A stretch of 45,357 nucleotides of DNA, from NCBI GenBank assembly GCA_020720115.1, contig DYPD01000016.1, forward strand, positions 1 to 45,357, given 5' to 3'. Both the position numbers and the translations under genes were made by a program. Shown here one piece after another: positions 1 through 9,225 of this stretch (position 1 is its first letter; the number at the start of each line of letters is the position of its first letter). This stretch comes from Thiomargarita sp. (lineage in GTDB: Bacteria; Pseudomonadota; Gammaproteobacteria; Beggiatoales; Beggiatoaceae). Below the pieces are notes generated by a model. The model was not told the origin of the DNA. It saw nothing but the letters and a program-made list of their open reading frames with translations, and made no database searches.

Positions 1-17
1 TAATGAGAGTAGTCCAA

Positions 18-53
18 ACACCGCCCGCTGTTTACTGCGGGTGTGTGTGTTTT
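18..53 (+). terminator. possible terminator hairpin of an upstream gene
   Basis: A short GC stem (CCCGC at 24-28 pairing with GCGGG at 37-41) can be extended by ACA/TGT across a small bulge. It is followed by a T-rich stretch ending in TTTT at 50-53. It would end transcription of a gene lying left of the window. The stem is short and the U tract is interrupted by G, so the call is tentative. Confidence 0.35.
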
Positions 54-100
54 AACGTGCTATTACCTTTTGTTGATTACCTTAAATTGTGCTGACTACT

Positions 101-3100
101 ATGAAAATTCGCACCCGCTTATTAGCCACAACCCTCGTTCTCAGTATCGCACCGCTGCTTTTAGTTGGAGGTCTGGCTTTGCACAAAAGCCATAAAGCAT
201 TGTCAGAACAAGCTTTTAGTCAGTTAGACAGCGTGCGCCAAATTAAAAAACACCAAATTGAAGAATTTTTTGCAGAATTGCATAAAGATATGGATATGCT
301 ACAACACACGGTTTCTTTACTGCGCCAACATGCTGAGCAACAGTTGCGCCCCATTCAAGCCAATAAAATCGCGCATTTGGAAGACTTTTTCCAAGAACGC
401 CAGAATGATGTTGAGGTTTTATCACATAACGAGTGGATAGCCCAAGCCCTAGAACAATTTCACGGTGCGCTGACAATGGAAAAAAAAATCGGTGGTTTGT
501 CTTGGTTATCTATTGAAGAACGCTTAGGCAATGCACTGCAAAAAATTCAACAAACCTATGGGTATTTTGATTTATTACTCGTTGCCAAAGAGGGAGAAGT
601 GGTTTATTCAACGCGCAAGGGTGCGGATTTAGGACAAAACCTGTTGGCAGAAATGGATAGCGACACTGGTTTGAAACGCGCTTTTGAGAAAGGACTTAAG
701 CAAGTGTCTATTGAAGACTTCGCACCTTACGCAGCCGCAGCGCATCAACCCGTGCTGTTTATCAGTGCGCCTGTATACCGCTTTGAAGAACTCTCTGGCG
801 TATTGGTATTGGCGCTGACGCTGGATTCACATGCGCCTAACTCTATTAATGGCATCACGCAAAACCGCACTGGATTAGGCGAAAGCGGAGAAAGCTTTTT
901 GGTCGGACAATTCGCTAAACAAGCCACTTATCTTACTGCGCGTATTCAAACCCTAGAAACAGCCGCAGTGGGTGATCCGGTTGATGCGGTAGAGGCCCTA
1001 TTAGCACTAGACGGAGAATCTGGCGTGATGACCAAGATGACGTCCAATAAGCTCTTGAAGTTAAGTGCCTATGCACCGCTGCAAATTGCTGGCTTAAACT
1101 GGGCGTTGATCTCGCAGATTAATCTGGAAGAAGCCATCACACCTAAATTGCATCAGGAGCAAACCGACTTTTTTAGCCAATATTTAGCCGTTTATGGCTA
1201 TCAAGATTTGTTGTTAGTACATCCAGAAGGACAGATTTTTTACTCGGTAGCAAAGAAAGAAGACTATGGCACAAATCTATTAGAAGACGAATACCAACAT
1301 ACCCACTTAGCCGAGCTTGTACGCCAAGTGCTTAAAAGCGGTCAACAAGAAATTAGCGATTTTGCTCTCTACCCGCCCAGCAATAACGAACCCGCAATTT
1401 TTAGTGCACAACCTTTATTGAACGCGAATGCTGCTATCGAATTTGTTTTAGTGCTGCAATCTAACGGTTACGAGTTGAGCCACGTCATTAAACAACGTGA
1501 TGGGATGGGACAGTCGGGAGAAAGTTATCTAGTGGGTAGCGACTCCCTGATGCGTTCCGATAGTTTTCTCGACAATGAACACCGCTCTTTGCAAGCTTCG
1601 CTGCAAAATCCCACCGAGGGCAAAGTAGATACCCCCAGCGTGCGGGCTGCGTTGGCTGGAAACACCGGCGAACACATCAGCGACAATTACCTAGGCAACA
1701 GTGTGCTCTCTGCCTATACCCCGGTAGACATCGGCAAGCAGCGCTGGGCATTGATTGCGGAAATTGATGCAGACAAAGCCTTTGCTGCTATTCACAACAT
1801 ACAACTGCTGTTGTTGGGGTTGATTGCCGTCATTATCTTGATTGCCTGGTGGCTGGCTGCGCGATTTACCGGACAATTGGTCACGCCTTTACTCCAAGTG
1901 CGCTCTCAGTTAAGGGCTTTGGCGCAGGGGCAAGTAGTTGAAATATCAATTAAATATCAGAGCCAAAATGAAATTGCCGATATTATCAAAGCAGCCGAAC
2001 AACTGAAAAATGCCCTGCATAGCGTGATTGAGCAAGCCAACAGCATTGCGGCTGGGGATTACAATAGCGAAGTCACCTTGCTGTCGGAGAAAGACGAATT
2101 AGGGCGGGCTTTGGTGCATATGATTAACACTTTGCGCGGTGTGGTGGTGCAAGCAAATTTGATTGCGCAGGGGGATTATTCCAAAGAATTTAAAATCTTA
2201 TCTGAAGACGACCAGTTAGGTCTGGCGCTGGCAAACATGACCCACACACTGCGCGAAATGCGCGATGTCAACAACGAAGCCTTGCGCAAATTAGAACAGG
2301 AAAACGCACAGAAAAACCGTGCTGATTGGTTCAAAACCGGCATGAGCCAACTCAGCGAGCGCATGAGCGGACAGCAAGATACGCCCCTGTTGGGCAAAAA
2401 CATTATCGGCTTTTTAGCCAATTACCTGCACGCGCAAATCGGCACTTTTTACCTTTATCAAATGCGTAACGAAGTGCGCGGACCCGAAACACAGAACGGT
2501 AGCGGCTTGTTAAAGCTGATTGGCAGTTACGCCTACACCAAGCGCAAGCACATGAGCGACGCCTTTGCGTTGGGCGAAGGGCTGGTCGGACAAGCGGCGC
2601 TGGAGCGGCAAATGATTGTCATCACTGCGGTGCCGCCAGATTATGCGCAAATCCAATCCAGCGTTGGGGACGCGCCCCCGCAAAATCTAGCCATAGTGCC
2701 CTTTGATTACGAAGAGCATTTAAGCGGTGTATTTGAATTAGGACGCTTTGCGCCCTTTACGGAAGACGAACTGAGCTTTTTGCAGCAAGTCACAGCGAAT
2801 ATTGGCATTGCAGTGAATACTGCCGAATCGCGGGTGAAAATGCAGGAATTATTGGAACAAAGCCGCGCACAAAGCGAAGAATTGCAAAACCAGGCAGAAG
2901 AACTACAAAGCCAGCAAGAAGAATTGCGCCAAGCCAACGAAGAATTAGAAGGGCGCAGTCAGGATTTAGAAGCGCAAAAACAAGCCATTAGCGAGAAAAA
3001 TGCGGCACTAGAACACAGTCAAGCCGCCATTGAAGCCAAAGCGCAAGAACTGGAATTAGCCAATAAATACAAATCCGAATTTCTCGCCAATATGTCACAC

Positions 3101-5131
3101 GAACTGCGTACTCCATTGAATAGTATGCTAATTCTCTCGCAAATGCTGGTGGAGAATCGGCACAATAACCTCACTGAGCAGCAAATCGAATCCGCCCGCA
3201 CCATCAATCATGCAGGGTCTGATTTGCTCAATTTAATCAATGATATATTGGACTTATCCAAAGTCGAAGCCGGAAAAATCCTGATTAATCCAGAAACCTT
3301 TAGCCTAGAAACTCTGTGTAACACGCTCCAACGCAATTTCGATCCGATGGCACAAAACAAAGGGCTGGATTTCCAAATACAGCCAGAAATTGCCACCGAT
3401 ACGCAACTGCACACCGATTTGCAGCGTCTTCGGCAAATCCTCACCAACTTGCTCTCTAACGCCTTCAAATTTACCGACAGCGGCGGCTCAGTTAGGCTTC
3501 AGATTCGCGCCGCCGCATCGCGGCGCATGGAATTTGCTGTCGTGGATTCTGGCGTAGGCATTCCCGCCGACAAACAAAAAGCCATTTTTGAAGCCTTTCA
3601 ACAAGCCGATGGCAGCACCAGCCGCCGTTACGGGGGCACTGGCTTGGGCTTAACCATTTCGCGCCAATTAGCCAAATTGTTGCAGGGCGAAATCCGCCTA
3701 CACAGCGAACCAAGCAAAGGCAGCAGCTTCATTTTAAGCATTCCGCAACAGATCGCTGCCGAAAGCGAACACCAATCCCTGCCATCTGCCGCGCCTGTCG
3801 CTGTCTTACAGCCACTGGCTGCGCCCGTTGCGCCGCCCCCGCCGCCCGTTTCAGAACACAGCTTCACCCCGCCGCAAGTTGCTGCACCACGCGCTCCACA
3901 GGCAGCAGCACAACCCGCGTGTGCCGATGATCGAGAACGCTTGCAAGCGGGCGATAAGAGCCTGCTCATTGTTGAAGATGACCAAAAATTTTCCGAGATT
4001 TTGCTCGGACTGGCACGCGAACGCGGCTTCAAGGTGCTCTGTGCGCACGACGGCGAAACCGGTTTGCAACTGGCACGAGAATACCTGCCTGGCGCTATTA
4101 TTCTCGACATCGGCTTGCCGCAAGTGGACGGCTGGACGGTAATGAGCGAACTGAAAGACGATCCCAGCACACGACATATTCCGGTGCATTTTGTCTCTGG
4201 CACGGATGACCATCTGGATGCGCGTCGCATGGGCGCTATCGGCTATTTGCTCAAGCCTGTGAGCATGACAGAATTATCTAAAGCCTTCAAAACCATAGAA
4301 AATTTCACACAAAAAACACTTAAGCATACGCTCTTGGTTGCAGACGACCCGCAACATCTCCAACAAATGCTAGAACTCTTGCGTAGCGAAGATGCCCGTT
4401 TCACCACCGCCGCCAACCACGAAGAAGCCTGGCAATGCCTCAACCGCGAAGACGCGGATTACGACTGCATCGTCGTAGATGTCAACGCGGGCGGGGATAA
4501 CGGACTGTTTTTGCTGGAAGCCCTGCGCAAACAGGAAACCATGCACAAAATTCCCGTGATTATTTATGCAGAACGCGAATTAACTGCCGAAGAAGAACGC
4601 CGCCTAGAAAGCTGCACGCAACAGCTCACAGTGAAATCCGTCCATTCACCAGAGCGTTTACTGGATGAAGCTACGCTGTTTTTGCACCAGGTTGAAGCCC
4701 GTCTGCCTGAAGACAAGCGCCAAATGCTCAACCGCGTGCATGACAAAGACGCCCTGTTTAAGGGCAAAACCATTCTGCTGGCAGATGACGACATGCGCAA
4801 TGTGTTTGCACTCGGCGGGGCGCTCGAAAGCAAAGGCATGAGCGTGGTGTTAGCCAAAAATGGCGAAGAAGCAGTGCAGCAACTCCAGCAGCAACCAACG
4901 ATTGATTTAGTGTTGATGGATGTGATGATGCCGAAAATGGATGGCTTTACCGCCATGCGCCTGATCCGCGCCGAGCCACGCTGGCACAAACTGCCCATCA
5001 TCGCGCTGACGGCTAAAGCCATGAAGAATGATCGCACCAAGTGCATTGAAGCAGGCGCCAGCGATTATTTATCCAAACCCTTGGATATAGACAAGTTATT
5101 ATCGCTGATGCGGGTGTGGTTATATCGTTAG
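101..5131 (+). CDS. very large membrane hybrid sensor histidine kinase with duplicated sensor, GAF and three receiver domains
   Basis: Inner-membrane sensor kinase for a multistep phosphorelay. From the ATG at 101 (a GTG at 89 is also possible) there are about 1676 residues. Visible order: TM1 ~5-27; a periplasmic region with two similar Cache-like sensor units (matching 'DLLLV...EG' segments near 158 and 367, each followed by a 'G.SGES.LVG' motif); TM2 ~567-589; three HAMP-like segments ~590-730; GAF ~765-910; coiled coil ~915-990; HisKA with H-box SHELRTPLN (His1000); HATPase with NLLSNAFKFT and GGTGLGL; Pro/Ala-rich linker ~1235-1285; REC1 (Asp1336); REC2 (Asp1460, weak); REC3 (Asp1607, in LMDVMMPKMDG). 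REC2 lacks the usual lysine-proline context and may not be phosphorylated. Architecture resembles orphan hybrid kinases of large-genome gammaproteobacteria. The signal sensed is unknown. An antitoxin-like gene starts 21 bases downstream. Confidence 0.93.
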   Translation: MKIRTRLLATTLVLSIAPLLLVGGLALHKSHKALSEQAFSQLDSVRQIKKHQIEEFFAELHKDMDMLQHTVSLLRQHAEQQLRPIQANKIAHLEDFFQERQNDVEVLSHNEWIAQALEQFHGALTMEKKIGGLSWLSIEERLGNALQKIQQTYGYFDLLLVAKEGEVVYSTRKGADLGQNLLAEMDSDTGLKRAFEKGLKQVSIEDFAPYAAAAHQPVLFISAPVYRFEELSGVLVLALTLDSHAPNSINGITQNRTGLGESGESFLVGQFAKQATYLTARIQTLETAAVGDPVDAVEALLALDGESGVMTKMTSNKLLKLSAYAPLQIAGLNWALISQINLEEAITPKLHQEQTDFFSQYLAVYGYQDLLLVHPEGQIFYSVAKKEDYGTNLLEDEYQHTHLAELVRQVLKSGQQEISDFALYPPSNNEPAIFSAQPLLNANAAIEFVLVLQSNGYELSHVIKQRDGMGQSGESYLVGSDSLMRSDSFLDNEHRSLQASLQNPTEGKVDTPSVRAALAGNTGEHISDNYLGNSVLSAYTPVDIGKQRWALIAEIDADKAFAAIHNIQLLLLGLIAVIILIAWWLAARFTGQLVTPLLQVRSQLRALAQGQVVEISIKYQSQNEIADIIKAAEQLKNALHSVIEQANSIAAGDYNSEVTLLSEKDELGRALVHMINTLRGVVVQANLIAQGDYSKEFKILSEDDQLGLALANMTHTLREMRDVNNEALRKLEQENAQKNRADWFKTGMSQLSERMSGQQDTPLLGKNIIGFLANYLHAQIGTFYLYQMRNEVRGPETQNGSGLLKLIGSYAYTKRKHMSDAFALGEGLVGQAALERQMIVITAVPPDYAQIQSSVGDAPPQNLAIVPFDYEEHLSGVFELGRFAPFTEDELSFLQQVTANIGIAVNTAESRVKMQELLEQSRAQSEELQNQAEELQSQQEELRQANEELEGRSQDLEAQKQAISEKNAALEHSQAAIEAKAQELELANKYKSEFLANMSHELRTPLNSMLILSQMLVENRHNNLTEQQIESARTINHAGSDLLNLINDILDLSKVEAGKILINPETFSLETLCNTLQRNFDPMAQNKGLDFQIQPEIATDTQLHTDLQRLRQILTNLLSNAFKFTDSGGSVRLQIRAAASRRMEFAVVDSGVGIPADKQKAIFEAFQQADGSTSRRYGGTGLGLTISRQLAKLLQGEIRLHSEPSKGSSFILSIPQQIAAESEHQSLPSAAPVAVLQPLAAPVAPPPPPVSEHSFTPPQVAAPRAPQAAAQPACADDRERLQAGDKSLLIVEDDQKFSEILLGLARERGFKVLCAHDGETGLQLAREYLPGAIILDIGLPQVDGWTVMSELKDDPSTRHIPVHFVSGTDDHLDARRMGAIGYLLKPVSMTELSKAFKTIENFTQKTLKHTLLVADDPQHLQQMLELLRSEDARFTTAANHEEAWQCLNREDADYDCIVVDVNAGGDNGLFLLEALRKQETMHKIPVIIYAERELTAEEERRLESCTQQLTVKSVHSPERLLDEATLFLHQVEARLPEDKRQMLNRVHDKDALFKGKTILLADDDMRNVFALGGALESKGMSVVLAKNGEEAVQQLQQQPTIDLVLMDVMMPKMDGFTAMRLIRAEPRWHKLPIIALTAKAMKNDRTKCIEAGASDYLSKPLDIDKLLSLMRVWLYR

Positions 5132-5152
5132 AAACCTGGAGAACACATCCTC

Positions 5153-5470
5153 ATGAGTCAGATTGCCTTGCTTTCGGAAGCGAGCCATAACTTTCCGAAG
5201 CTCTATCATCAAGCCATTGATGACAGAGAAATTATTTTCATACAGGCGGGGGATAACCAAGAGCAGGTTGCCTTGATTGCGGCAGATGAACTGAACAGCT
5301 TGTTGGAAACCGCGCATTTGTTGAAATCCCCCAATAATGCACAACGCTTGTTGACTGCTTTACAACGGGCAAAAACCCAAAATCTGCCAGCACTCAGTCT
5401 TGAAGACCTGAAGAGCGAACTGATGCCAGAAGAGTGTGACGATCTGATCGAAAAGGCACGGAAAAATTGA
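5153..5470 (+). CDS. Phd/YefM-family antitoxin-like protein, orphan
   Basis: The 105-residue protein has the features of Phd/YefM antitoxins. An N-terminal fold begins SEASHNFPKLYHQA and includes an 'AADELNSLLET' segment. It ends with the family's C-terminal signature 'LLKSPNNAQRLLTAL...LSLEDLKSEL'. Such proteins bind their own promoter and neutralise a RelE/YoeB-type RNase toxin encoded just downstream. No toxin frame follows here: the next 109 bases hold no credible ORF before the small lipoprotein gene. A GGAG lies about 12 bases upstream of the ATG. The 21-base gap from the kinase suggests co-transcription. It may be a toxin-less relic, an antitoxin acting in trans, or a repurposed DNA-binding regulator. 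Confidence 0.75.
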   Translation: MSQIALLSEASHNFPKLYHQAIDDREIIFIQAGDNQEQVALIAADELNSLLETAHLLKSPNNAQRLLTALQRAKTQNLPALSLEDLKSELMPEECDDLIEKARKN

Positions 5471-5579
5471 AATACATTGGCATAGAGGCTGCTAAAGCCG
5501 CTCCTATGGGGATGATAAAGTGATGTCATAGCCCGCCAGCATTTCGCCCATTTTTCGCCGTGAAATTAAGGAGAAGAAG

Positions 5580-5735
5580 ATGAAAACAACCCGTTTATTA
5601 GTCGTTTTAGTGACTCTGGTATTGGTATTAGAAGGTTGCTGCTTCCCACCTTATCGGCATGGGCGTGGCGGCGGCGGACGCCATCATCATTTCGCTGGTG
5701 ATGCCTCTATCGGTTACATAAAGCACATGCGCTGA
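5580..5735 (+). CDS. small putative lipoprotein, 51 aa
   Basis: A short frame with a strong ribosome binding site (AAGGAG about 8 bases before the ATG) encodes a lysine-led hydrophobic N-terminus (MKTTRLLVVLVTLVLVLEG) ending in a lipobox-like LEGC, with Cys20 as the possible lipidation site. The mature part is about 31 residues: a Gly/Arg/His-rich stretch (RGGGGRHHH) and a polar tail. A lipobox with Glu at -2 is unusual but tolerated. No family is recognised. The His-rich patch could bind metal, which is inference only. The ribosome binding site and signal-like N-terminus argue that it is real despite its size. Confidence 0.62.
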   Translation: MKTTRLLVVLVTLVLVLEGCCFPPYRHGRGGGGRHHHFAGDASIGYIKHMR

Positions 5736-5761
5736 ATGTTGACCTAAACTCAATCATTCAA

Positions 5762-5817
5762 CAACGTAAACAGCCACGACACTTTGAATAGATTAAGTGT
5801 CGTGGCTGTTTACGTTG
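5762..5817. terminator. long perfect inverted repeat (23-bp arms, 10-base loop)
   Basis: Arms at 5762-5784 and 5795-5817 are exact reverse complements around the loop TGAATAGATT; they centre on the core CAGCCACGACAC. It sits between the small lipoprotein gene and the next kinase gene. No clean U tract follows on either strand, so it may be a terminator, a processing or stability hairpin, or a repeat element. Confidence 0.6.
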
Positions 5818-5920
5818 GCGCGTTAAATAGAGTCTACTGCCCCTGCAAAAACTCGCTTACTCAAGCAAATTTGTGTAATCTAGGCTTTTCTAGTTTTCCT
5901 TGCTATATGCCTCCATATTC

Positions 5921-8185
5921 ATGCCAATCAAAGCCCATTTTTCTCAATGGCTCAATAACTTACCCGTACGCTTTAAACTCTTGGCGTTGACTGGGTTAGT
6001 GTCAGGGCTAACCCTGTGCATTTCGGTTACTGCCATCACTTTCAGTGATTGGCGCTTGCATCGAGAACTGATGCTGAAAAATGCCCAGGCACAGATTGAA
6101 ATTCTTGCCGGCAGTAGCGAAGCAGCGCTGTTGTTTGGCGATGCCAAAGGCGCGCAAGACAACCTAGCCCCTCTATCCAAAGTACAGGGCGTTGTTACGG
6201 TAGTTTTGTTTGATGCAAGTCGCCAGCCCTTTGCCGAATATTACCGCGATCCCAATCACAAAGAACCTTTGCCGCCTTTAACCGGCACTTCTTACGAAGA
6301 ATATCGCGGCGAGCAGCTTGTGCTCTACAAAGCGATTGTGTTGCGCGGACAGAAAGCAGGTTTTTTGCTGGTTATTAATGACTTAAAGCCGTTTCATGCA
6401 AGCTTGTTTCTGGTGTGGACATTTTCGGTGGGCATCGCGCTCTTTTCGCTGGTATTAGGCTGGCTATTATTTCAAAGAATGCAGCGCATTATCACTGATC
6501 CTGTGTATTCCTTAAGCCAAGCGATGGGACATGTCAGTCGAGAGCAGGATTACAGCGTGCGCATCAGGGTGTACAACACCGATGAATTGGGCGATCTGGC
6601 ACGCGGCTTTAACGATATGCTGCAACAGATTGAAAAACGAGATAAAAAAGCCGAGCGCTATAGCCGCGATCTGGAACAAGCCGTGCAGCAACGCACCCAG
6701 CAATTGGCAGTGACTGTGGAAAGCTTGCTGGAGGCAAAAGACAAGGCGGAGCGGGCAAACCAGGCAAAAAGCCGTTTTTTAGCCAACGTTAGCCACGAGT
6801 TGCGCACGCCCTTAAATGCGATTTTGGGTTTTGCCGAAATTTTGCAGCAAAAAAGCACTGGCAACATGGATCGTAAACAGCTTGGAATTATTTTGAATAG
6901 CGGTAAAACGCTGCTCAATTTAATTAATGAAATTCTTGACTTAGCAAAAATTGAAGCAGGTAAGCTGCGGCTTGAATATGGTTTGGTAGATGTGCGGCAA
7001 ATGTTGCACGAACTGGGTTATTTTTTTATCCCCAAAGTAGAAAGTAAAAACCTGGAGTTGCGCGTAGATATTTTGCCTGAATTGCCGTGCGCACTCTTGC
7101 TGGATAATGCCCGTGTGCAGCAGATTTTGATTAATTTGCTGGGTAATGCGGTGAAATTTACTGCCCAAGGTCATGTGCGCTTAGCGACAGAAATGCGCTG
7201 GTTAAATGCCGCACACAGCTCGCTAGAGCTACATTTTATTGTTGAAGACACTGGCATTGGTATTCCAGAACATGAGCATGAGCGGATTTTTCGCGCTTTT
7301 GAGCAACAAGAGAAACAATCCCAAAATCAATTCGGCGGCACCGGGTTGGGGCTGGCAATCACGAAAAACCTAGTAGAAATGATGCACGGCGAGATTCAGG
7401 TGCGTAGCCAAGTCGGACAGGGCAGTTGTTTTAGGGTGATTTTTCATGCGGTCGAAGTACCGCTTAGGCTACCAGAAGCGAAACCTGAAGAAACGCCCCA
7501 TCAGTCAGTGATGTTTGCCCCCGCACGGGTTCTGATTGCTGACGATATTGAGCTAAACCGCGAACTGCTGAAAGCCTTCTTAAGCGATTATCCCTTTAGT
7601 ATTCAGGAAGCCGCCAACGGTCAAGAAACCTTAGATGCAGTACAGATAGCGCCGCCAGATTTGATTTTGCTCGACATCAAAATGCCAGTGCTCAATGGCG
7701 AAGAAGTCGCGCAACGGCTGAAAAATAATCCGCACACAGCCGCTATTCCCATTATTGCGGTGACAGCTCATGCGATGCCAGAAGATGTGGATCGCTATAA
7801 GCATTTGTGCAACGACTACCTCCCCAAACCTGTGTCTAAACAAGCTTTGCAGCAAAAGCTGATGCAGTTTTTACCTTACCTGACTGTCGCGCCACCCGCT
7901 GCTACCGAAGCAATCACATCAGCAGAAGCAGCGCCCGCACCTACTTTGCTTCCCGATAGTTTGCACGCAATCTTGCACAGCGAATGTTTGCCTGTTTGGA
8001 AAAGCTTGGATCAAACCAGCCCTATTAACGCGATCAGCGATTTTGCCCAAGCGGTGACGCATTTGGCGCGAACCCATGATTATCCGCCGCTGGTGCAGTG
8101 GGGACGGGAACTCTGCGAACAGGCAGAAAGCTTTGATATTATGCAAATGCACAAAACCTTGGCTGATTTTCAGCAATTTTTATAA
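5921..8185 (+). CDS. CHASE8-type hybrid sensor histidine kinase
   Basis: Second membrane hybrid kinase, 754 residues from the ATG at 5921; an in-frame TTG at 5900 would add seven residues. Order: TM1 ~20-41; periplasmic domain ~45-155 resembling CHASE8 ('LAGSSEAALLFGD' near 63-75); TM2 ~162-185; HAMP ~186-240; coiled coil; HisKA with SHELRTPLN (His292); HATPase with LLGNAVKFTAQG, DTGIGIP and GGTGLGLAI; one receiver domain with phospho-acceptor Asp585 in LLDIKMPVLNG; then a C-terminal helical tail ~650-754 with no recognised phosphotransfer histidine. It autophosphorylates His292 and passes phosphate to its own receiver; an external Hpt protein would be needed for output. No cognate regulator is nearby. 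Its stop overlaps the convergent cmoB stop by six bases. Confidence 0.92.
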   Translation: MPIKAHFSQWLNNLPVRFKLLALTGLVSGLTLCISVTAITFSDWRLHRELMLKNAQAQIEILAGSSEAALLFGDAKGAQDNLAPLSKVQGVVTVVLFDASRQPFAEYYRDPNHKEPLPPLTGTSYEEYRGEQLVLYKAIVLRGQKAGFLLVINDLKPFHASLFLVWTFSVGIALFSLVLGWLLFQRMQRIITDPVYSLSQAMGHVSREQDYSVRIRVYNTDELGDLARGFNDMLQQIEKRDKKAERYSRDLEQAVQQRTQQLAVTVESLLEAKDKAERANQAKSRFLANVSHELRTPLNAILGFAEILQQKSTGNMDRKQLGIILNSGKTLLNLINEILDLAKIEAGKLRLEYGLVDVRQMLHELGYFFIPKVESKNLELRVDILPELPCALLLDNARVQQILINLLGNAVKFTAQGHVRLATEMRWLNAAHSSLELHFIVEDTGIGIPEHEHERIFRAFEQQEKQSQNQFGGTGLGLAITKNLVEMMHGEIQVRSQVGQGSCFRVIFHAVEVPLRLPEAKPEETPHQSVMFAPARVLIADDIELNRELLKAFLSDYPFSIQEAANGQETLDAVQIAPPDLILLDIKMPVLNGEEVAQRLKNNPHTAAIPIIAVTAHAMPEDVDRYKHLCNDYLPKPVSKQALQQKLMQFLPYLTVAPPAATEAITSAEAAPAPTLLPDSLHAILHSECLPVWKSLDQTSPINAISDFAQAVTHLARTHDYPPLVQWGRELCEQAESFDIMQMHKTLADFQQFL

Positions 8186-9175
8186 GCGCCGTTGTGCCAC
8201 TAGCATCGCTCGGCGCGGTGCGGGCAGTCCCTCTAAAGTACGGCTGGCGTCTTGCGGGTTAAGAAAATCTGCCAGCGATTCAAAACGCATCCAATCGGTG
8301 CGGCGTTGTTCTTCCACAGTGGTCAAGCTCACATCTAGCAAGCGAATCTCACTAAAGCCACAGCGTTTGAGCCAGCTTTGCAAAGTCAAAGGCGTGGGAA
8401 TAAACCAGACATTGCGCATTTTGGCATAGCGCCCTTCCGGCACCAGCACTTCACCCAGTCCTCCTTCAATAACCAGCGTTTCTAGCACCAACTCGCCGCC
8501 CGGACGCAGGCAATCACGCAACTCCAGCAGATGATCGAGCGGTGAGCGACGGTGATACAAAATCCCCATAGAAAACACCGTATCAAAGGCGTGCAAACGC
8601 GGCGGCACTGCTTCAATGCCCACGGGCAACACCCACACCGGCAACTCAGTGCCGAGAAAATGCTTGAGCGCCAGAAATTGCAGGACGCTAACCAGCGTTG
8701 GATCGATGCCAAACACCTGTTTTGCTCCCGCGCCCAACATGCGCCAGCAGTGATAGCCATTGCCGCAACCGACATCTAACACCGAGCGTCCGGCTAATGG
8801 GCTGATAGCCTCTGCCAATCGCGCCCATTTCCAATCGGAGCGCCATTCGGTATCAATCCGCAAGCCACCAATGGCGTAAGGTCCTTTACGCCAGGGATGC
8901 CAGCCCATCAGGGTTTGTTGCAAGATTTCGCGCTGTGCGGCGCTTAAATCTGCTGCGCTACCTGCACTGACGCATGGCTGATTGAGTTGAATTTGCGTAA
9001 AAGCACACTGGGGCAAGGCTTGTAAACTTGTCCACCAAGCGGCTAAATGTCCGTGTTGTTTGGGGTCAAAAGCCTGCGCCAGTTGTGTGGGTAGGGTTGC
9101 AAGCCAAGGGGCGGCGCGGCTGGCTGCCAGCGCCTCCAGTGCAGCTTGATAATGCGCTAAAGCGGGCAGTGCCAT
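8180..9175 (-). CDS. cmoB: CmoB, tRNA U34 carboxymethyltransferase
   Basis: CmoB transfers the carboxymethyl group of carboxy-SAM to 5-hydroxyuridine at wobble position 34 of several tRNAs, giving cmo5U. The 331-residue product matches the family's length (E. coli about 323) and signature segments: GGLRIDTEWRSDWKWAR, the SAM-binding LDVGCGNGYH, VFSMGILYHRRSPL, and the C-terminal TVEEQRRTDWM and LADFLNP. It is the last gene of a leftward run after dnaQ (gap 50 bases). CmoA, which makes carboxy-SAM and often sits next to cmoB, is not in the window. Confidence 0.97.
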   Translation of the reverse strand: MALPALAHYQAALEALAASRAAPWLATLPTQLAQAFDPKQHGHLAAWWTSLQALPQCAFTQIQLNQPCVSAGSAADLSAAQREILQQTLMGWHPWRKGPYAIGGLRIDTEWRSDWKWARLAEAISPLAGRSVLDVGCGNGYHCWRMLGAGAKQVFGIDPTLVSVLQFLALKHFLGTELPVWVLPVGIEAVPPRLHAFDTVFSMGILYHRRSPLDHLLELRDCLRPGGELVLETLVIEGGLGEVLVPEGRYAKMRNVWFIPTPLTLQSWLKRCGFSEIRLLDVSLTTVEEQRRTDWMRFESLADFLNPQDASRTLEGLPAPRRAMLVAQRRL

Positions 9176-9225
9176 TGTGGTTCAATATCTTCGCCAATTC
9201 AGGTGCTTGTGGGCGGTTGGGCTGG

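Noticed and set aside
3628-4230. 200-codon open frame on the minus strand
   Set aside because: It is antisense to the kinase's HATPase and linker region and has Ser/Cys/Arg-rich shadow composition; no start signal.
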